Source: Paraburkholderia adhaesiva (GTDB taxonomy: Bacteria > Pseudomonadota > Gammaproteobacteria > Burkholderiales > Burkholderiaceae). Taken from it: DNA of 64,000 nucleotides. A program made the translations under genes and the position numbers. The notes below the pieces were generated by a model, which saw only the letters and a program-made list of their open reading frames with translations, was not told where the DNA came from and did no database searches. The DNA lies in contig NZ_JAJEJQ010000001.1 of NCBI RefSeq assembly GCF_021390575.1, positions 1,836,501-1,900,500 on the forward strand, given 5' to 3'. Shown one piece after another: positions 7,987 to 16,789 of this stretch (within the stretch, counting starts at the first letter, position 1; each line of letters opens with the position of its first letter).

Positions 7987-10416
7987 CTACGGCGTGCCCC
8001 AGTAGTGTTTCTGGCTCGCGTATAGCGCGGTTTGATCGGCCGCCGCGAGCAACGCGCCGAACTGGATGACTTCGCAGAATGTCGCCGCCGCCCCCGCCAC
8101 TTCGGAGAGCACGCCCGCGAGCATTAATTGCGTACCGTCGCCGCCCGATCCGATCGAGCCGCTAGTCGTGGTCCCGTTTACAACAATGCTGCTGGAAGTC
8201 GCGTTGTAGTTTTCCGTGACGCTGTTGATTGCCCCCGCTGTAACGGTATTGCTTGACGTGAACCCCACGTTGTAGTCGTACATCTGATATTTGAGGTTCA
8301 CCGCGTTAAGCGCAATCGCCGAATAATTCGTGCTACCCGTCATTACCGTAAAGGTGCTGGAAGTCGCCCCGGCCGGAATGCCCGTTACGCTTGCGCGGCT
8401 GAATGGTTGTTGACTGATGGTGAGCTTGCTTGCGTTCGCCAGGAGGTTCTGGAATGAGCTTGCGGTCGCACCTGAAAGCATGGCGGGCCGTGCCGATCCG
8501 CTCGCCGCGGTATTGAGCGCGCCATTCGTGACGATTTGCGGTTGCTCTGTGGCGACACTCCGCACGAGGTTCGATGCGCTTGACGCGTTCGCGGTCTGGT
8601 CGTACAGCGTCGTTACAAACCCGTTCGCCGTGCCGACGAATGCGAGCAATGATGCGATATCTAGGTCGCCCGTTGCCGTAAAGCCGATATCGGCTGTCGC
8701 GTTGTCACTGTCGCGCCTTACATTCACGCATGGCCCTGTGTATCCGCCGCGAAGGCATCGCAGACTCCACGCCGCCACTACCGGCGTAGTGAGACCGTCG
8801 AGCAGGCCGACACGCGAGACGATACCCGCGGCATAGTGCGCCGCGATCTGTTGCGCCGACAATGCATAGGCATACACCGCGACTTCGCCAATTACGCCAT
8901 TCATTGCGCCAAGCGTCCAGCAAGTGGTTCCAATGAACAGGCCTGTGGTTGGCGTGGCATTCGCTGCAGCCGTCCATGTGCTTGCAAGCGCGGCACCATT
9001 TACATACATGCAGATGGTGCCCGCGTTGTACGTCAGCACAATGTGCGCGGCTGTACCGGGGATGGGCGCACTACCGGATGACGGGATTTTTTCGTTATAG
9101 TTTTGCGGCCAGAACTGCAACGCGTTGGTGAGGCCATCTACGGCGGGCGAACTGAAGGCCCCCCACTGGAAACCAGGTGAAGAGCTGGTCGCGTTAGGCG
9201 CGTTGTCCAGAAACGAAACGCCGTTGGTGTGGCCGGAGCCGGAAGGCTGTTTATACGATGCTACATTCACCCAGCATTCAACAGACCATGCCGAACCCGC
9301 ACAAAACTGCGCCGCGGCGCTTACGTCAACATACGAATTCGACGCGCCGGTAAGCCCTGCATATGCGCCGGGCATGCCCGGCAGTAGCAGACCGGATGCG
9401 AGTTGCGCCCCGGCCTGGTATGTGCCGTTGCGGCCATTCCCCGAGATATCCGCCGCGACCGTACCGCTCGTCTCGTTGAGCGGCCAGTACGCATAGGGAC
9501 CGTTCGCGAGCACAACGCTGCGGTAAGGGGATGGCGTCTGCCAGTAGCTGCACTGATCGGTCAACAGTGCGCCCTGATCGCTGGCGGAGAGCGCCTGGGC
9601 GAATACCATGGCTTCGCCATACAGCGCCTCGAAATTCCGGTAGCCGCCCCATCCGTAACCACCCACGGCCATCGCGCTTGAACCGAGCGCGCCTGATCCG
9701 ACTGAGCCTTTTGTGGTCGCGGAGTTGAACGCGCAGGAACTGGCGGCTGCGTTGAACAGTTCGAGAATCGTCCCTGACGAGCCAGCCGTAATTCCGTTGA
9801 TTGCCGCAAAGCCCGCATTGGCGTACATCGTCAACTGGCCAGCACCTGTGTCGTACAGCTCGACCGAAGTGGAATTGCTGTTCAGCAGGACTGGATTCGG
9901 ATACGCGCCGATCGGTGCGATCGGGAATGACACGACCGACGACCGGGTAAGCGGTTGCGCAAAGGTAAGCGAGGCCACCGAGGCAGCCGTCGAAAGCACC
10001 TGCCCGTTGGTCGGCGATGCTCCCACGGTGCCACCATTGGTTGACACGGCAGGCCGCGCGGCCTGCGTCAGCAGGTTAACGACTGTACCTGCATTCACGA
10101 TCTGCGGCTGAAAGGCAGTGGTCGTTTGCGTCAACGACGCTTTGTTGCCGGTCTGGTCATACCATGCCGTAACGTATCCGTTCGCGCTTCCCACGAACGC
10201 GCGCAGCGCGGCCACATTCAGATCGCCTGCGGCGGTAAAGCCGATATCCTGCGTCGTGTTGTCGGAGTCGCGCCGCACATTGATGCACGGTCCCGCATAG
10301 CCGCCACGAAGACGGCGCATGCTCCACGCACCCGCCGCAACGGTCGTGAGCTTGTCGAGGATGCCGACCCACGGCGGCGTCGTGACCATGAGCAGACGGC
10401 GGGCCAGGTAACTCAT
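7987..10416 (-). CDS. Tail fibre / receptor-binding protein with duplicated arabinofuranosidase-like modules
   Basis: The 809-aa protein is modular. It has an N-terminal module resembling the catalytic domain of alpha-L-arabinofuranosidase B (GAWSMRRLRGGYAGPCINVRR onward, about 15-250) and a central LamG/concanavalin-like module (from GPYAYWPLNETSG to CWVNVASY, about 300-500). A second copy of the first module follows (AAWSLRCLRGGYTGPCVNVRR onward, about 555-800). The duplication is internal to the gene. Such modules suggest glycan recognition or trimming at the host surface. Its ATG overlaps the stop of the upstream fibre gene (ATGA). Confidence 0.8.
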   Translation of the reverse strand: MSYLARRLLMVTTPPWVGILDKLTTVAAGAWSMRRLRGGYAGPCINVRRDSDNTTQDIGFTAAGDLNVAALRAFVGSANGYVTAWYDQTGNKASLTQTTTAFQPQIVNAGTVVNLLTQAARPAVSTNGGTVGASPTNGQVLSTAASVASLTFAQPLTRSSVVSFPIAPIGAYPNPVLLNSNSTSVELYDTGAGQLTMYANAGFAAINGITAGSSGTILELFNAAASSCAFNSATTKGSVGSGALGSSAMAVGGYGWGGYRNFEALYGEAMVFAQALSASDQGALLTDQCSYWQTPSPYRSVVLANGPYAYWPLNETSGTVAADISGNGRNGTYQAGAQLASGLLLPGMPGAYAGLTGASNSYVDVSAAAQFCAGSAWSVECWVNVASYKQPSGSGHTNGVSFLDNAPNATSSSPGFQWGAFSSPAVDGLTNALQFWPQNYNEKIPSSGSAPIPGTAAHIVLTYNAGTICMYVNGAALASTWTAAANATPTTGLFIGTTCWTLGAMNGVIGEVAVYAYALSAQQIAAHYAAGIVSRVGLLDGLTTPVVAAWSLRCLRGGYTGPCVNVRRDSDNATADIGFTATGDLDIASLLAFVGTANGFVTTLYDQTANASSASNLVRSVATEQPQIVTNGALNTAASGSARPAMLSGATASSFQNLLANASKLTISQQPFSRASVTGIPAGATSSTFTVMTGSTNYSAIALNAVNLKYQMYDYNVGFTSSNTVTAGAINSVTENYNATSSSIVVNGTTTSGSIGSGGDGTQLMLAGVLSEVAGAAATFCEVIQFGALLAAADQTALYASQKHYWGTP

Positions 10417-11579
10417 TGATTTTGTCCCGCCACGAAGCCGTAATACGTCGAGCCGCCGTCCTGCGTATAAATCACGAAAGTATCCAGCTTGCCCGCTGCG
10501 CCGCTCAGTGACGGCGCGATGCCTTGCGGCCAGTGGATACTGGACGGCCATATAACCGCCGAGCTTGCGGCGTTATGCACGACGAGCACGAATTCCGCGA
10601 GCGTGCCCGATGCGGGCGCGTTGGCGATCGTGAGCGCGCAATTCGTGCTTGCCGCAATCGGTAGATTAAAGAGGATTTCGGGCGCACCCTGTGAAAGCGG
10701 CGTGAGGTCGAGCGTGACGCTTGCGGCGGCCGTGAGGTTGAGAATGGTTGTCCCGGTTGCTCCCGCGTTGAGTGTGCCGTCCGCTTCGACCGTGAGGCCC
10801 GTCCCTGGCTTTACGCCGCCAATACTTTCTGTCGTGGCGGGCGCGTTGGCAACAATGATCGAGCCATAGGCATCCGTGAGCGCGATGCCGATATCGGCCT
10901 GCAACAGCTTGAGCAGGATTGCGCCGGACGTTGCGCCGCTCTGGTTGATGATGGAAACCTGTGCGCTTGTCGGCCCCTGCGCGTTTTGCGCCTGGACGGT
11001 CACGTTACCCGTCGAGTCCGGTTGCTGCGTACAGACCGTGCGCAGCGCAGCGGCAAGCGTGCCATTGGGCGCTATGGTCGTGCCCGCGCCCGCAATCACG
11101 CCGCCTGGTGTGCTGGTTGTCGCGGGCGGCAATGCATATTCGGCGGGAATGGCCGGCTTGTCGATCAGGTCGTTATAGTCGCCGCTTGTCGCGACGGTCG
11201 CGAGATTCGGCAAGCCCGCCAGGTCGTGATACTGGCCCGAAGTTGCGACAACGGCGAGTGCGGGCCGTCCGAGCAGATCGCCGTATTGGCCGGTCGTGGC
11301 AACCTTCGCGAGTTGCCCCATGATGTTTTGCGTAGTCTGCGCAAACTCGTTCGCGAGTACCGCCGCAAGCTGGTTGACCTGGGTGTAATCGGGCGTGCCC
11401 CCTAACGAAACAATGACGTTACGCAGTTCTTCGGAAATGGCGTAATACCACCATTCGCCCGGCACGGTGCCGTTGATGCCCGCCGCCGGATTGCCGTTAG
11501 CCGGATAGCCGCCCGCATTGCTCGCGGGCACGGCGGGGGCATCCGGCACCGCGCCTGATTGCCAGTAACGATCCATCAT
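10413..11579 (-). CDS. Tail fibre protein
   Basis: The 388-aa protein begins with MDRYW and a conserved GEWWYYAISEELRNVI block that is shared with the gene upstream. Fibre repeats of the form VATSGQYHDL..LP then occur three times (residues about 92-145). The C-terminal half is beta-rich, low in charge and ends in a YYGFVAGQNQ-type tip. The first of two consecutive ATG codons overlaps the previous stop. It is probably a short or side tail fibre attached to the baseplate. Confidence 0.75.
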   Translation of the reverse strand: MMDRYWQSGAVPDAPAVPASNAGGYPANGNPAAGINGTVPGEWWYYAISEELRNVIVSLGGTPDYTQVNQLAAVLANEFAQTTQNIMGQLAKVATTGQYGDLLGRPALAVVATSGQYHDLAGLPNLATVATSGDYNDLIDKPAIPAEYALPPATTSTPGGVIAGAGTTIAPNGTLAAALRTVCTQQPDSTGNVTVQAQNAQGPTSAQVSIINQSGATSGAILLKLLQADIGIALTDAYGSIIVANAPATTESIGGVKPGTGLTVEADGTLNAGATGTTILNLTAAASVTLDLTPLSQGAPEILFNLPIAASTNCALTIANAPASGTLAEFVLVVHNAASSAVIWPSSIHWPQGIAPSLSGAAGKLDTFVIYTQDGGSTYYGFVAGQNQ

Positions 11580-12370
11580 GCCACCCGCACGCAGAGCGAA
11601 AACGTGTCACTGCCGCTTGAGAATTCGCCACAGCCCATCCATGTTCCCGCCAGGGTCGGCCCGCCAGGACGCACAGAGGGATTCGTAATCATCTGTCCCG
11701 CGCCCAACGCGCTACCGATAATGATGAAGTTACCGATGCCGCCCAGCGTCAACGGCTGAAGGTTATTCGGCGTCCATGCATTGCTTACCGCGCTGTTGAT
11801 TTCGTTTTGCAGGTTGGCAACGTTGGCCTGCAGTTCGGCCTCGAAAACAAAATGTCCTTCGTCGCTGCTATCAATCGTTGCCCGCAGCCCGCCGCCGTCC
11901 CAGCCGATATAAACCTTGTTGGTGACCTGGCCGATGCCGCCGCCCTGTTGTACGGGAGTAAAGCCGAGCGGAGCCTGCACGGCGGGCTTGTTGAGAATGG
12001 CCGCGACGCCCGATGATGCGTTCCAGTCTGAATTGACCTGTGCGGCGGGAATCGTTGGCTTGTTCGTCAGGTCGTTATAACTGCCCGTTGTCGCGACCTT
12101 CGCAAGCTGGCCCGTTGCATTGCTGATGGACTCGGAAACCGAAGCAAGAATCGCATTCGCAAGCTGGTCTACCTTCGTGAAATCCGGCACGCCGCCGAGC
12201 TTCACGATTGCATTGCGTATCTCTTCGGTTATCTGGTGATACCACCATTGCCCCGGCGTGGTCGGCGGCGTAACCGTGGCGGGGTTCCCGTCCGTGGGAT
12301 ACGTGCCTGATGTCCCTGAAGGCACGGGCGGCGCGGTTGCAAGCGCGTTGGTTTCCCAATAGCGGTCCAT
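11576..12370 (-). CDS. Tail fibre protein, paralogue of the downstream fibre
   Basis: The first 80 residues of this 264-aa protein closely parallel those of the next gene (MDRYW start, PGQWWYHQITEEIRNAI, LGGVPDFTKVDQLAN), so the pair arose by duplication. One fibre repeat (VATTGSYNDLTNKP) and a different C-terminal beta domain follow. A shared N-terminus suggests that both attach to the same baseplate protein while offering different tips. It follows the gp48-like baseplate gene. Confidence 0.75.
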   Translation of the reverse strand: MDRYWETNALATAPPVPSGTSGTYPTDGNPATVTPPTTPGQWWYHQITEEIRNAIVKLGGVPDFTKVDQLANAILASVSESISNATGQLAKVATTGSYNDLTNKPTIPAAQVNSDWNASSGVAAILNKPAVQAPLGFTPVQQGGGIGQVTNKVYIGWDGGGLRATIDSSDEGHFVFEAELQANVANLQNEINSAVSNAWTPNNLQPLTLGGIGNFIIIGSALGAGQMITNPSVRPGGPTLAGTWMGCGEFSSGSDTFSLCVRVA

Positions 12371-12382
12371 GAATGCCTCACA

Positions 12383-13015
12383 TCACGAATACTGGAAAAT
12401 GAGCACGGTATGCGCGGGGGCGTAGCGCCGTAACAGGCATTCGAGAACCTGTTCCGTTGGCGTCGTGCCGAGAAAAGAAAGTGCTTCCTGCACAGGGCCG
12501 TCTACCCTGTGCCATAGCACGCCAGGCGTACCGATGATTTCGACTTTCCATGCAAAGGGCCAGTCAAGCCCCGCAATCGGCGCGGTCACGGGACTGAGTA
12601 CCGTATGGACCGCGTATTCTGTTATCTGGATGTCGTAGCCGAGCAGAAGCGCGAACGATTCGAAATAAGGAATGCTCTGGCCGCCCGTGCTGATGAGTTT
12701 TGCAACGACCTGTTGCCGGTTTTCCGTGTCATTGGCGAACGGCCCGAAACACGCATCGGGTAGCCCCAGGGTTTCGTCCCATTCCGGCAAAAGCTGGTCG
12801 GCCGTTGCGGGAAAGCCCGCCGCGATCAGCGTAAGCGCTTCGCTGTCGATACCTTCGGCCGTGACGGCGAGCGCATCGAGCACGGCCGCTTGCGTGCCTT
12901 CGTCTTCGCGCGTCCATACGCGCCCGCGCGGTAGCAGTTTGCGCAATACGTCCGCATAGTCGGTCGCGCTGTTGCGTGCGGGCACGATTACCGGCGCATC
13001 GGGATTCGTACCCAT
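12383..13015 (-). CDS. Baseplate protein, Mu gp48 / YmfQ (DUF2313) family
   Basis: The 210-aa protein matches the DUF2313 family: VLRKLLPRGRVWTREDEG near residue 24, then EWDETLGLPD and the NDTENRQQVVAKL block around 95-108. In Mu-like phages this protein connects the gp47 wedge to the tail fibres. Its position between gp47 and the fibres agrees. Confidence 0.85.
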   Translation of the reverse strand: MGTNPDAPVIVPARNSATDYADVLRKLLPRGRVWTREDEGTQAAVLDALAVTAEGIDSEALTLIAAGFPATADQLLPEWDETLGLPDACFGPFANDTENRQQVVAKLISTGGQSIPYFESFALLLGYDIQITEYAVHTVLSPVTAPIAGLDWPFAWKVEIIGTPGVLWHRVDGPVQEALSFLGTTPTEQVLECLLRRYAPAHTVLIFQYS

Positions 13016-13019
13016 GCGC

Positions 13020-14132
13020 CTAGCTCCACGTCACCACGCCAAGCGCCGGTAATGCGCCCGAAGGCAGGGAAATATCCTGGGTCGGCGAGAGAACCAGAAA
13101 ATCGTTGACGCCCGGCACCGACGAAACGGCGCTCCACAGGTGCGCGACGATCACTTCGCCGCCCGGCTCGCCGTCCGTGACGAGCTGCGCCGCGAGCGCC
13201 GCCGATACCGCGTCCTGGTATTGAACGGCGATACCCTGCACGCTGATATCGACGTGATACGGTACGGGCGAAACGACATAGACAAGCGCCGTGACCGGGC
13301 GCACGGGATAGATGGCATTCGCGACGGTCAACTGGTCGCCGCTTGCGGTCGGCCCGCGTGTTTCGTCCGTCGCGCATCCGTTCGTGCCTTGCGGAAACCC
13401 TTCATACGCCGAATTCGCGGCGTCCATCATGATCCAGACAACCACGGAGCCGACACCGTAGCCGTTGCCGACACACCATGCACGCGTGACACCGGGAACG
13501 GCGAGCGCCCACTCTACATAGTCGTTCTGGTCGCCGCCCTGTGGCGGGTTCTGGTAGACGTACAAAACCCGGCTGCGGTAATCGTCGTTACTTTCGATAT
13601 CGGCCCCGCCGAGAAACGCCGTTGAGGCGTAGCCCGTCGAATCAATTCCGGCTATGGCATTCGATAGCGTAAATGTCGTGCCTTGCGCACAATCGCCATT
13701 TGCACCGGTCAGCCCTTGCGGATCAGGTACGGCCGAAGCCGGCACCGTGACGGAGCCGCCCGCGACCTTGCCCGCATCGGTCGTTATGTAGGCTACGCCG
13801 TCGCTACGCTGCACGGCCGCGCCGATGGCTATTAAGTTGCCGTTTGTGCCCGTGAAAACAATCGAGCCGGACGCCTGCGCACAAGGCTTGCGAGTCACGC
13901 CTTTAAGCGCGCCCCAGGCTTCGAGGTATTCATCCGTTGCGGTAAAAGGCGTGCATTGCAGCGCGATCCAGTCGAGATAGCCGTAAAGCATGCACGCGAG
14001 CGCGGCGTCGATATCCGCGATTACGCGCAGATTCGAAAAGCGTAGTAATGCGTCCGCGCCGGGAAGTTCCGCATTAAGCTGTTGCGCGCTCGCGTTGCGT
14101 AGCTGCGTGAGCGTTGGACGCGAGAAAGGCAT
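13020..14132 (-). CDS. Baseplate J / gp47-like wedge protein
   Basis: At 370 aa, the protein matches the Mu gp47/P2 gpJ baseplate family, with TATDEYLEAWGALKGVTRKPA-type N-terminal sequence, GGADIESNDDYRSRVL at about 175-190 and DYVEWALAVPGVTRAW at about 203-218. It forms the baseplate wedge of a contractile tail. It lies four bases from the gp48 gene. Confidence 0.88.
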   Translation of the reverse strand: MPFSRPTLTQLRNASAQQLNAELPGADALLRFSNLRVIADIDAALACMLYGYLDWIALQCTPFTATDEYLEAWGALKGVTRKPCAQASGSIVFTGTNGNLIAIGAAVQRSDGVAYITTDAGKVAGGSVTVPASAVPDPQGLTGANGDCAQGTTFTLSNAIAGIDSTGYASTAFLGGADIESNDDYRSRVLYVYQNPPQGGDQNDYVEWALAVPGVTRAWCVGNGYGVGSVVVWIMMDAANSAYEGFPQGTNGCATDETRGPTASGDQLTVANAIYPVRPVTALVYVVSPVPYHVDISVQGIAVQYQDAVSAALAAQLVTDGEPGGEVIVAHLWSAVSSVPGVNDFLVLSPTQDISLPSGALPALGVVTWS

Positions 14133-14186
14133 GATGCGAAGGCGCGGAACTCAGGGAGGTCATGCGCCGCGAAGCGGCGTAACGGG

Positions 14187-14618
14187 TCAGCCGGTCCACA
14201 CCTGGGGGAAATTCATCGCGACGCGCGAGCCGTCCGCGCGGTTTGCAGTCACGGTAAGGTCGAGGCGGTCAGGGTTGATCCATTGCGCCGTGATATCGAA
14301 TGACGCGACTACGCCATCGTCAATCATCCATTGCAGCGCTTCGGCGGCGTAGTCCTGCGCGCGTTGCGGCACGTCGAGCGGGCCTTTTACGCGGCCAAGC
14401 AACCACAGGCGCGAACCGATCGGATAGCGCGCATCGTCCCCCCACCATCCGCGCCGGTCGCCATCCGGCGTGATATCGGACGGCAGCGCGACACGATCGG
14501 TAAAAAGCGATATCAGGACCGCGGTCTGGAGGTCGTTTCCCGCAAGCAATGCCGGGCCGTCCAGTTGCCAGTCGCCGAGCATGAGGCCGATATCCCATAC
14601 GGTCGTGATATCGGGCAT
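14187..14618 (-). CDS. Phage GP46 family baseplate protein
   Basis: The 143-aa protein has the Mu gp46 (P2 gpW/T4 gp25-like) pattern: DLQTAVLISLFTDRVA and the RRGWWGDDARYPIGSRLWLL block, then a helical segment and a C-terminal beta strand. It is a sheath-initiating wedge component in contractile tails. The gene order gp45-gp46-gp47-gp48 is preserved. Confidence 0.88.
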   Translation of the reverse strand: MPDITTVWDIGLMLGDWQLDGPALLAGNDLQTAVLISLFTDRVALPSDITPDGDRRGWWGDDARYPIGSRLWLLGRVKGPLDVPQRAQDYAAEALQWMIDDGVVASFDITAQWINPDRLDLTVTANRADGSRVAMNFPQVWTG

Positions 14619-14627
14619 GGTGCGCGC

Positions 14628-15221
14628 TTACTGTTGCTGGTTTGGCGGGTTGGTCGTGAACGAATCGCCGTGACTGTCCGTGCCGTTATGTTCGTGTCCG
14701 TTGTACGTCGCGCGCATGGATTGCATGGACTTCGCGCCGCCCTGGTCGGATACGTTCTGCGCCGCTGTAATGCTCTGTCCGCTGGTTATGTTGCCGTCCA
14801 CGTTCAGCGCGCCCGTGCAATGGACAACGGGCGAATCGACCGTGATTTCCGGCGTATTGGTGAGCTTTATCGGGAGGCCGCCGCCGCTTATCACGATGCC
14901 CGAAGCCGTCAGATAGACGGATTGCCCCTTGTTGTCGCTTATCGCCACTTCGCCGCTTGCCAGTCCGCGCATACGGTATTGCTGGTTGCCGCACGCAATT
15001 ACCACGCCGTTAGTCCGGTTGCCCGCGAGAAACAGCGCTACGGCGTCCGATCCTTCGGGCGGGTTGGACTGGAAACCATATTCGGCCAGGCGCGGCGTGT
15101 TGTTGCGCGTTTCGGTCTGCGATAGCTGCATCTGCACGCTCTGCGATGCGCCGTTATCGTCAATGCGCGTGAGCCGCCCGCGCCCGAGCGTGCGCACGAT
15201 GCCCCAGTAGAGCGATTGCAT
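14628..15221 (-). CDS. Baseplate assembly protein V, Mu gp45-like spike
   Basis: The 197-aa protein has a gp45/gpV OB-fold N-terminus (QYGFQSNPPEGSDAV-type segment around residues 45-60) and a beta-helical spike region. The C-terminus has a His-containing tip motif (NGHEHNGTDSHGDSF) of the kind that binds iron in P2 V-type spikes. It forms the membrane-piercing central spike of the tail. Confidence 0.87.
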   Translation of the reverse strand: MQSLYWGIVRTLGRGRLTRIDDNGASQSVQMQLSQTETRNNTPRLAEYGFQSNPPEGSDAVALFLAGNRTNGVVIACGNQQYRMRGLASGEVAISDNKGQSVYLTASGIVISGGGLPIKLTNTPEITVDSPVVHCTGALNVDGNITSGQSITAAQNVSDQGGAKSMQSMRATYNGHEHNGTDSHGDSFTTNPPNQQQ

Positions 15222-15222
15222 G

Positions 15223-16287
15223 TCAGACCTGGCCGAGCGCGGCGGCGGCGTCCTGTGGCAACGGCATGTAGAGAATCGGTTCAGGCTGGAAGGCTTGCGG
15301 CGGCATGAGCGTAAGTTCGCATGCCGAGCCGTTCATGTCGCGCCGGTAGGTCACTTCGCCGATGGTGAATTTTTGCCCGTCGATCAGTTTCAGTTGCGGC
15401 ATGGAAAGCGCCGCGAGCGTGTTAGGCGCGTAGAGCGCGCCCGCTGAGTCGCGCCAGCTTGAAGCCGTCACCGCTACGACATTGCCGCGGCCAATGCGCC
15501 GGTTGCATTCCCACAGGGCATGGGCTTTCGATACCGTGTCCCCGGCGTCGCCCGTTTCAGCAATAAAGGCTTTCGGGCGGAAGCGCGGCACGGTCGTATC
15601 GTTGACGATATATTCGGTTAGCGACTGCATGCCGATATCGTTAAGAATGCCGGTTCCCACGGGATAGACGCGGTATTCGCTGAAACGCTGCGCCATATCG
15701 CGCACATAGGCCGCGCGTTCGCAGTTCACGCCGAGCGCAAAACCGCCCGCCGCTTCGAGCGTCGAGAGCGGCCCGATTACCAGGTCGCCGTCCGCGTCTT
15801 CATAGCACAGCAATTGTGCGACCTTGCACAGTTCGTCAATCTTGTTGTATGGCGTATCGCCCACATTCAGATTGACCTGTGGATGAATCATTCCCGGCGA
15901 AAACGCCTTGACGGAAACACCAAAAGGCTTGCACAGTTGCGCCGCAATAGCGGCCGTGCTGATGTTCACGAATTCGAACGAATCGAACCATGCGGAACAG
16001 TCCACGATATCCGCGCACTTGCCGCGGCCCGAAACAGAGAGTGCGTGATTGTGTGCGTCGATCTGTTCGCTAACGCGGTCCACATAGCCCGTTATTACGG
16101 CATCGCCACCGATCGCGAGCACGCACGCGTCGCCTTCCATGATGAGCACGTCAGACGTATGCGGATAACGTTCCGTCAGGCCGATTTCGAAGTCGGCCGG
16201 TATGCGCTCCATGCCGCGCGTCACGCGAATCGAGGTCCAGCCCGCGGTGGTCTGTCCGCCCACCGTGAGGGATACATCGTTGGACAT
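15223..16287 (-). CDS. Baseplate hub protein, Mu gp44 / GpP-like
   Basis: The 354-aa protein has the hub fold, starting with VSLTVGGQTTAGWTSIRVTRGMERIPADFEI and followed by SGRGKCADIVDCSA (about 84-97). It belongs to the Mu gp44 (T4 gp27-like) family and forms the hub beneath the spike. It starts just after the spike gene in position but is transcribed before it. Confidence 0.87.
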   Translation of the reverse strand: MSNDVSLTVGGQTTAGWTSIRVTRGMERIPADFEIGLTERYPHTSDVLIMEGDACVLAIGGDAVITGYVDRVSEQIDAHNHALSVSGRGKCADIVDCSAWFDSFEFVNISTAAIAAQLCKPFGVSVKAFSPGMIHPQVNLNVGDTPYNKIDELCKVAQLLCYEDADGDLVIGPLSTLEAAGGFALGVNCERAAYVRDMAQRFSEYRVYPVGTGILNDIGMQSLTEYIVNDTTVPRFRPKAFIAETGDAGDTVSKAHALWECNRRIGRGNVVAVTASSWRDSAGALYAPNTLAALSMPQLKLIDGQKFTIGEVTYRRDMNGSACELTLMPPQAFQPEPILYMPLPQDAAAALGQV

Positions 16288-16383
16288 ATGAAAGGCTGGC
16301 CCGAGAGCAAATTCTAGTCCTGGCCCTTGGGTTATTTCGTTCGTTTACCTATCCTGATTGGCAGTAACCAACAGGGAGCCATC

Positions 16384-16533
16384 ATGGCAACGAAGACGAG
16401 CAAGCCAGTTAAACACGCAGCAGGCGAAGCACTGCGTAATCCATCATCGGTCACAAAAAAGCAGGTACAGAAAATAGCCGCGTCGGTTGAAGCACACATC
16501 CAGCCGCGAGGCAAAAAGGCGAAAGGTAAATGA
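16384..16533 (+). CDS. Small basic protein of unknown function (plus-strand moron)
   Basis: The 49-aa Lys-rich protein starts at ATG 16384, with GGGAG five bases upstream. It lies opposite to the late operon, between two baseplate genes, and overlaps the next small gene by ATGA. Orientation and position mark the pair as an inserted moron. The family is not recognised, and nucleic-acid binding is only a guess from the charge. Confidence 0.55.
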   Translation: MATKTSKPVKHAAGEALRNPSSVTKKQVQKIAASVEAHIQPRGKKAKGK

Positions 16534-16772
16534 CAGATAATCCATGCTCGCCGATAAAGGCGGGAGACTATCTAATCAAACCAAAGGCGCAACTTATGGC
16601 CGATGGCATATACGGCGCTGGAGTGACGATCCAGCGCGACAAGGCAAACGAGACGCTGGAACAGCGCTTCGACGCGCAACACTGTTTCCCTACGGAAGCC
16701 GAAGCATGCCAGGAAGCACGGCGATTTGGCTGGGCGTTGGTCAATGGTGATGTTGCGGGCCTGGAAATCTAG
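16530..16772 (+). CDS. Small hypothetical protein (moron partner)
   Basis: The 80-aa product is mixed alpha/beta, with KAGDYLIKPKAQLMADGIYGAGVTI at the N-terminus and a helical RFGWALVNGD end. It overlaps the preceding basic protein by four bases and is probably co-translated with it. This two-gene cassette sits between the gp44 and gpN genes on the opposite strand. I do not recognise the family. Confidence 0.55.
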   Translation: MTDNPCSPIKAGDYLIKPKAQLMADGIYGAGVTIQRDKANETLEQRFDAQHCFPTEAEACQEARRFGWALVNGDVAGLEI

Positions 16773-16789
16773 GACCGGCCCAAAGTCCA

